The notes below the pieces were generated by a model. That model saw only the letters and a program-made list of their open reading frames with translations, was not told the DNA's origin and ran no database searches. A DNA stretch of 47,154 bases, from NCBI GenBank assembly GCA_031263155.1, contig JAISGK010000076.1, positions 1-47,154 of the forward strand, in the 5' to 3' direction. This document shows, piece after piece, positions 42,593 to 47,154 of this stretch; within the stretch, counting starts at the first letter, position 1; every line of letters starts with the position of its first letter. The DNA is from Clostridiales bacterium (lineage in GTDB: Bacteria > Bacillota > Clostridia > Lachnospirales > WQUN01). The position numbers and the translations under genes are program-made.

Positions 42593-43011
42593 TCGGCAAC
42601 ACCCACTTTCATTGTGCCGCGTAGAACCTTATCGCCGTTGTCATTGGTAATTGTCACTTTAATGACAATACGCTTGAACATATCATTCTTTTCCGATACC
42701 TTACCGTATACGGTAAGGTTAGCGTTGTTACGCAACACTAACGGCTTGACGAACTTCACCTCGACCTCATGGATAAGGCTACGCTCGCCTGGCAAATGCA
42801 TTCCCGCGAGGGCTGACAGATAGCTCGCGGTCAGCATACCGTAAGTCACGCGCCCATCATAGCCGCGATTTACTGCATAGCCGAAATCGCAATGCAATGG
42901 ATTGTCATCACCCGTTATCATACGGAACGCCGCCATATTGTTGTCTGTAATGGTCACGGTGAAACTCGCTTCCTGCCCGACTGTTATGTCATCGTAGGTG
43001 AATTTGTTCAT
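42589..43011 (-). CDS. MaoC-like (R)-hydratase/dehydratase
   Basis: 140 residues of hot-dog fold. GDDNPLHCD contains the catalytic Asp 35 and His 40 of (R)-specific enoyl hydratases, followed by RVTYGMLTASYLSAL and the strand region VEVKFVKPLVLRN. It would add or remove water on a short acyl-thioester. ATG overlaps of four bases join it to the ACP gene upstream and the SDR downstream. With the SDR it forms a reduce/dehydrate pair like PhaB/PhaJ. Confidence 0.88.
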   Translation of the reverse strand: MNKFTYDDITVGQEASFTVTITDNNMAAFRMITGDDNPLHCDFGYAVNRGYDGRVTYGMLTASYLSALAGMHLPGERSLIHEVEVKFVKPLVLRNNANLTVYGKVSEKNDMFKRIVIKVTITNDNGDKVLRGTMKVGVAE

Positions 43012-43253
43012 CTGGTCGCCCTCGCCGTGATAATATCGACGGCTTCGCCGACATTGTACATTCCGATAACTTCACCCATTGTGAACTTCATACCGAACTC
43101 TTCTTCCAGCGCTACGATTAGATTTATGTGTTCAAGGCTATCCCAGTCCTCAATGTTGTCGGCGGTCGTGGTGTCGATGACGATGATACTCTCGTCATCG
43201 AAAATGTCGCGAAACACCTTGTTTACACGCTCATAGGCTTGTTCTCTGGTCAT
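43008..43253 (-). CDS. Acyl carrier protein
   Basis: 81 residues, acidic, four-helix ACP. The phosphopantetheine site is Ser 39 in EDWDSLEHINLIVALEEEFG, the standard context. It is a dedicated carrier rather than the fatty-acid AcpP, judging from sequence divergence and from its place between the transketolase-like and MaoC genes with four-base overlaps on both sides. It would receive the unit loaded by the FkbH-like protein. Confidence 0.93.
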   Translation of the reverse strand: MTREQAYERVNKVFRDIFDDESIIVIDTTTADNIEDWDSLEHINLIVALEEEFGMKFTMGEVIGMYNVGEAVDIITARATR

Positions 43254-44194
43254 TTGGTTTTCCCTCCGTTAATATGGTTGACTATTTGGTTATAAATTCC
43301 GTCCGTATCTAGCCCGTTCAGTTTACGGACATCTGCGGTAGTGCCATAGCCTTTTGCGAAACAGTTGTCAAGTCCGAGCCGCTTCAGCGGAACTTCCTCG
43401 CCCGCTTCGGCAAGTATTTCAGCGATTGCGCCACCTAAGCCACCCTGTAAGCTATGTTCTTCTACGGTGAACGCATACTTTGAACTACTTAACGCATCCA
43501 AAATCGCTGCGTCGTCAATGGGTTTGAGAGTTGGCATATTGTAGAGCCTGATCGCAATTCCGTTATCGCGCAGTTTTTTTGCTGCGTGGTACGCAGGAGC
43601 GGCGACAGTTCCAGTTACAAAGATTGTTACGTCCGTACCACTATTTAGCAGCATTATCGGCTTGCCAAGCTCAAACTTGTAATCCTCGCCGAATAGTTCT
43701 TCCTCTGCGCTCATACCAAACCTTAGATATACAGGCCCGTTAGTTTCATAAACGAACCTCACCAAACGCGTGAGTTCAAGCGGCGTTGCGGCACAAAGCA
43801 GAGTAAGGCTTGGTAACGCCCTAAGTGCGGCAAGCGCCTCAGTGGAGTGGTGAGAGGGTCCCAAGGTACTCCAAGATCCCATTCCCATTCCCATTCCCAT
43901 TCCCATTACCTTTACATTTCTCCGCTGGAAACACACATCGTCGCGTATGAACTCGTATGCGCGATACGCGAGAAAAACATCGGTGGTGTAGACAAACGGG
44001 ATTTTGCCCATTTTCGCCATACCAGACGCAACGGCGACCTTGTTCTGCTCCGCTATGCCGAAGTTGAAACACTGCGCTGGAAAGTCCCGCGCCATAAGCA
44101 AATCGTAGTCCGTTCCGCTATCCGACAGGAGCGAACAGACGCGCTTGTCCGCGCTCATAATGTCGTACAGGGTTTTTATATACGCCTTTTGCAT
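43250..44194 (-). CDS. Transketolase-like protein, C-terminal half
   Basis: 314 residues: the pyrimidine-binding and C-terminal domains of a split transketolase. FNFGIAEQNKVAVASGMAKMGKIPFVYT carries the Glu that activates thiamine diphosphate, and LGPSHHSTEALAALRALP and FTVEEHSLQGGLGGAIAE follow. Between residues about 95 and 110 a Gly-Met repeat (GMGMGMGMG) replaces the usual loop before the LGPSHH motif. It overlaps the N-terminal half gene by 19 bases and the ACP gene by four. Split halves are common outside central metabolism; here the location suggests transfer of a two-carbon ketol unit in the acyl pathway. Confidence 0.9.
   Translation of the reverse strand: MQKAYIKTLYDIMSADKRVCSLLSDSGTDYDLLMARDFPAQCFNFGIAEQNKVAVASGMAKMGKIPFVYTTDVFLAYRAYEFIRDDVCFQRRNVKVMGMGMGMGMGSWSTLGPSHHSTEALAALRALPSLTLLCAATPLELTRLVRFVYETNGPVYLRFGMSAEEELFGEDYKFELGKPIMLLNSGTDVTIFVTGTVAAPAYHAAKKLRDNGIAIRLYNMPTLKPIDDAAILDALSSSKYAFTVEEHSLQGGLGGAIAEILAEAGEEVPLKRLGLDNCFAKGYGTTADVRKLNGLDTDGIYNQIVNHINGGKTK
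43878..43907 (-). repeat. Five CCCATT hexamers in the transketolase C-half gene
   Basis: Perfect CCCATT x5 on the plus strand (followed by ACC) encodes the Gly-Met run on the minus strand. Change in copy number keeps the frame but alters a loop near the active centre. Confidence 0.95.
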
Positions 44195-45036
44195 TCATCA
44201 AGCTCCTCTTGTGTGATATTAAGTTCCGCGCAAAAGGTTTTTAGTTCCTTTTTGCTAGGCATACGCCAGTGCCACGCAGGGTTGTTCTCCATTAGCGATA
44301 ATCCTTTACCTTTTACGGTTTCGGCGATTACGCAACGGGGTTTGTCGGGCTGCCATTCGCCTGTCAGCGTTTCGCGCAAAGCGGTTGTGTCGTGTCCATC
44401 GCAGGATTTGACCTGCCATCCAAATGAGCGGAATTGTTCACCGAGAGCTATTTGCCCGCCTCCAAAGCGGACGTGTCTTGCCGCCCCCATTGTCTTTTCA
44501 ACGAAATCCATTTTTTGTATTCTGTTATGATCGATAATTACTGTGAGGTTATCAAGCCCGAACGCCGCGCCAGACATCACAGCTTCCCAAATACTGCCCT
44601 CTTGGCACTCGCCGTCGCCCACAAGGACGTATACGAAATTGGACCTACAGTAGCTCTTGAGCGCAAGAGCGATACCTATACCGATACCAAGCCCGTGACC
44701 GAGCGAACCCGTTGACGCTTCCACACCCGGAACTTCAAGCGTGTTCGGCTCACCACCAAGGATTCCGTCAGGCTGGCAAAATTTGTATAATTCCGCTTTG
44801 GGGAAAAATCCAACTTGAGCGAGGGTGGCATACAGCACAAGGCTACCGTGACCTTTGCTCAAAATGAAGTAATCGCGTTCATCCCAGTCGGGATTTTCCG
44901 CGTTGAACTTCATAACGCGGTCAATATACAGCATTTGCAGTATTTCAACAGCGGAGAATGCGCTGGCAAGATGCCCTACGCCTCCGCTGTACGCCGTGAG
45001 GAATATTTGTTTCCGCAGTTCTTTTGAAATATCCAT
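44176..45036 (-). CDS. Transketolase-like protein, N-terminal half
   Basis: 286 residues, the diphosphate-binding half. GGVGHLASAFSAVEIL, SKGHGSLVLYATLA, TGSLGHGLGIGIGIALALK and the thiamine diphosphate/metal motif VGDGECQEGSIWEAVMSGAAFGLDNL, ending IIDHNRIQ, are all present. Together with the next gene it forms a complete enzyme. ATG 45036 is preceded by GAGGAGAAA. The 80-bp gap to the FkbH-like gene is the largest in the operon. Confidence 0.92.
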   Translation of the reverse strand: MDISKELRKQIFLTAYSGGVGHLASAFSAVEILQMLYIDRVMKFNAENPDWDERDYFILSKGHGSLVLYATLAQVGFFPKAELYKFCQPDGILGGEPNTLEVPGVEASTGSLGHGLGIGIGIALALKSYCRSNFVYVLVGDGECQEGSIWEAVMSGAAFGLDNLTVIIDHNRIQKMDFVEKTMGAARHVRFGGGQIALGEQFRSFGWQVKSCDGHDTTALRETLTGEWQPDKPRCVIAETVKGKGLSLMENNPAWHWRMPSKKELKTFCAELNITQEELDECKRRI

Positions 45037-45116
45037 TCTTTCTCCTCACAATGTCACCCTTCATGTAGTCGCAAGGTCTCGGTTAGATTCCGCGACTTCA
45101 TACGGAATGGCACAAG

Positions 45117-46889
45117 CTAATTCACTTTTATCGCGCTTTGCTTGTTTACGTAACTGTCCAAGTTGAGCGTGTATGTTTTGTCGCCGCCTTCGCTCTCGCA
45201 GGCAAGCGTAAAGCCCATATCGCCATAAAAATCGCGTACCATAGCGTTTTTCGCCATGGGGTAGTAATACCCGCGCAGTTCTGTAATACCCCGATCTTTG
45301 GCAAGCCGCGCAAGTTCGTCCATCATCGCGTATTCCATACCGCGCTTTAACACGCGACAGGACATCAGCCACAACCTGACGTGTAGTGCTGTGCCGCTAA
45401 TTTCTCCCAGAACTACACTCACCACGCCGTTGTCGCCAAACTTGTCTATCAGCTTGCCGTAGAGCGTAATGTTGCGTGGGTCGGAGGTGTACTGCTCTAT
45501 TTCCTCTTGCGTACAGCGTAGTGTGGTAAGGTTGAATTGGTTAGATTTGTTCGTCAGTTGCGCTATGCGCGACATATACATAGGCGTGAACGGCCTTATC
45601 TCAGCGATCATTTCAAGAGAACTCAGGTATTCTCTGTAGTCTGTGAACTGCGTTTGCAGTTTGCTCCTCGTTACGTTGTCTCTGTACTGCTCCACACGTT
45701 TTTGGTCGTCATCGGTGAGGCTTGTTACCTCGAAATAGCACTCGCGGTCAATTTCTTTGATGTAATACTCTGGTCTGCTCATTTCCGGGGTGGGAACAGA
45801 CGGCAATACTTGGCTGATTATGGCACGTTCAGCCGGGTTATCGTCCACAAATACGAAGCTCTCTGACAACAGAGCCAACTCGTGGGCTATCTCCTGCAAG
45901 TTGTCGGATTTAGGCTCCCAGTTTGCCTTGAACATTATGAAATCGTCCGGCGTAAGCAGACTATCCGGGCGGTTCAGCCCCGCAAGGGCGTTCTCCGGTT
46001 CATTCTTACTAACTACATTCAGTATAACGCCCAATGCCTTATGAGCTTTGATGTAGGCTTGAAACTCGGCGAACGCTTGCCCAACAGAGGTTTCTTGCCC
46101 CATTTCGAGGTTCTCCGCGCCGTCGTCACCTACTATGCCGCCCCACAGCGTATTGTCGAGATCGAGCGCAAACGCCTTTTTGTTTTTTCCGTAAATTGAC
46201 TTTATGATGTTCGCTACACTCCGCGCCAAACGCGGGATTGCGGGCAGAGCAAGGGCATATTTGTACATATACCAATAAAAAGGGTCGCTCCACGCTTCCA
46301 GACCGTAATCAGCAGACAGCCAGTTTATGTCGTTTATGTAAAATCCATTGTGGGCTTGCGCGTACTGATAAAATTTCAGGTTCAGCCGCGTGATAAAGTT
46401 CACACGCCCGCTGACAAAGCTTGCCTCCGCGTTACCCATCAACCGCCAATAAGTATATTCAAAGTTGTTCTGAATAATAGCGCAGTTGTAATCAGATGCG
46501 AGTTTATCCCACATCTGCACGAACCGCTCATATTCGGCATTGAGAAGATTGTCAGCTACCTCCGCATTGTCACCCGGCACCGGGTAGCGCGTTATGTTGC
46601 GGTTGGTCGTGTGGATAAATATAATGTCCGGTTTGAACTCCGCAAGTTCCAGCGTGCTGAACATCGCGTCCTGCCAATACTGTCCGTACTCGCTTACATA
46701 GAACTCGGCGCGTATATCGTGCGATAGCAGATACAAGTCCAGCATTTTAATTATGCTATCCGTTGTCGAGCCGCCCAACACCGCGATGCGTTTGTCCAGC
46801 CACGCCGCATCGGATGTGAGCAGTTCACGCCGCAGGGTTTTATAACGGCGTAGCATGGTTTCAGGTTCGTTTATATGTAATTGTTGCAT
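45117..46889 (-). CDS. FkbH-like HAD-IIIC protein (carrier-protein loading enzyme)
   Basis: 590 residues. An N-terminal SGNH-like region (about 33-220, GGSTTDS with Ser 41), a HAD phosphatase domain with FALDLDNTLWGG (Asp 243 and Asp 245), VSKNEP and VFVDDNPAER, and a C-terminal GNAT-like domain (about 440-575) follow in the FkbH order. Characterised FkbH proteins take D-1,3-bisphosphoglycerate, remove the phosphate and place a glyceryl unit on an ACP. An ACP gene sits three genes downstream. ATG 46889 follows GGGAAGG. First gene of the operon. Confidence 0.9.
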   Translation of the reverse strand: MQQLHINEPETMLRRYKTLRRELLTSDAAWLDKRIAVLGGSTTDSIIKMLDLYLLSHDIRAEFYVSEYGQYWQDAMFSTLELAEFKPDIIFIHTTNRNITRYPVPGDNAEVADNLLNAEYERFVQMWDKLASDYNCAIIQNNFEYTYWRLMGNAEASFVSGRVNFITRLNLKFYQYAQAHNGFYINDINWLSADYGLEAWSDPFYWYMYKYALALPAIPRLARSVANIIKSIYGKNKKAFALDLDNTLWGGIVGDDGAENLEMGQETSVGQAFAEFQAYIKAHKALGVILNVVSKNEPENALAGLNRPDSLLTPDDFIMFKANWEPKSDNLQEIAHELALLSESFVFVDDNPAERAIISQVLPSVPTPEMSRPEYYIKEIDRECYFEVTSLTDDDQKRVEQYRDNVTRSKLQTQFTDYREYLSSLEMIAEIRPFTPMYMSRIAQLTNKSNQFNLTTLRCTQEEIEQYTSDPRNITLYGKLIDKFGDNGVVSVVLGEISGTALHVRLWLMSCRVLKRGMEYAMMDELARLAKDRGITELRGYYYPMAKNAMVRDFYGDMGFTLACESEGGDKTYTLNLDSYVNKQSAIKVN

Positions 46890-46931
46890 TCAGCAAGTCC
46901 TTCCCTTTATGGCCATAACCACTATCATAGA

Positions 46932-47105
46932 GTGTACTTTTTGATAATAGCTTTCGTTGCAACTGAAAAACTGTATCGGAGACGTATATAGCGCTTATTA
47001 GCGTCAAAATCATGAATTTTCTACGAAATTTCCCAAAAATATGGTTGAAGTTCTATCTTGGTTATGGTAGAATTTTCCAAACAAAAGGACTATCAAAAAG
47101 TACAC
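46932..47105. mobile_element. Candidate 174-bp element with 15-bp terminal inverted repeats
   Basis: GTGTACTTTTTGATA (46932-46946) is repeated perfectly inverted at 47091-47105. No coding capacity and no obvious flanking duplication, so a MITE-like origin is likely but unproven. It lies in the FkbH promoter region, and its right end overlaps the hairpin at 47084. Confidence 0.45.
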
Positions 47106-47121
47106 ATTTTGATAGTCCTTT
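47084..47121 (-). terminator. Perfect 15-bp hairpin, probable terminator of a gene beyond the window
   Basis: Arms 47084-47098 and 47107-47121 (AAAGGACTATCAAAA and complement) with an 8-base loop. On the minus strand it is followed by TTTGTTTGG-type sequence, so it may end a transcript coming from the right of the window. The remaining bases to 47154 show no gene. Confidence 0.6.
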
Positions 47122-47154
47122 ACTCGTCGTTTCCCTCCCGATACTGATGCTAAT

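Noticed and set aside
38738-46889. Complete polyketide or nonribosomal peptide cluster
   Set aside because: FkbH, ACP and MaoC occur in such clusters, but no ketosynthase, adenylation or condensation domain is present in the window.

Overview
The window reads as a chromosomal segment of an uncultured anaerobic Firmicute, most likely class Clostridia. The grounds are a full-length MutS2 with an Smr domain, strong GGAGG-type ribosome binding sites, frequent TTG and GTG starts, a DUF5711-CvpA pair, a VTC-DUF4956-CotH set, a YkvI-type transporter, a YtrA-type GntR/ABC operon and a nucleoside kinase with an N-terminal TGS-like part. No rRNA, tRNA, CRISPR array, phage or plasmid module was found. 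Base composition is moderate, with two visibly AT-rich patches (about 9.77-10.86 kb and 18.8-20.7 kb).

Layout. 1-1.2 kb: a broken IS481-type transposase lying against a truncated copy of a small palindromic repeat. 1.26-3.3 kb: uracil salvage (uraA, upp). 3.4-5.7 kb (minus): mutS2, divergent from 5.9-9.6 kb, which encodes both halves of a heterodimeric ABC exporter separated by a second repeat copy. 9.8-13.3 kb: an acyltransferase, then a minus-strand run trmB - small ORF - isocitrate dehydrogenase-like gene - small membrane protein. 13.5-17 kb: an intact repeat copy with target duplication directly upstream of a VTC/DUF4956/CotH operon. 17.1-20.7 kb: YkvI transporter, an orphan antitoxin whose toxin is cut to six codons, a secreted deacetylase and a secreted stalk-domain protein. 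21.1-25.7 kb: DUF5711, CvpA, two glycosyltransferases and a YitT protein. 26-31.2 kb: a sugar-ABC ATPase, a metallo-beta-lactamase-fold protein and a GntR-ATPase-permease operon. 31.4-38.7 kb: nagA, an aconitase-like hydratase, a YhhN-like protein, Nif3, nucleoside kinase and a phosphoesterase in one tight plus-strand run.

38.7-46.9 kb (minus) is the most interesting region. Eight tightly packed genes, several sharing four bases, encode FkbH-like HAD protein, split transketolase N and C halves, acyl carrier protein, MaoC hydratase, SDR reductase, MBOAT acyltransferase and an SGNH-type membrane-anchored protein. The architecture resembles the Dlt system (carrier protein, MBOAT, anchored accessory protein), but an FkbH loader replaces the DltA ligase and three types of carrier- or acyl-modifying enzyme are added. 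I infer a pathway that builds an unusual acyl group, perhaps starting from glyceryl, on the carrier protein and transfers it to a cell-surface polymer.

Small-scale structure adds a MITE-like element (19-bp imperfect ends, 5-bp target duplication, 26-bp internal inverted arms), a second candidate element with 15-bp perfect ends at the right edge, and several hairpins placed over promoters or ribosome binding sites.
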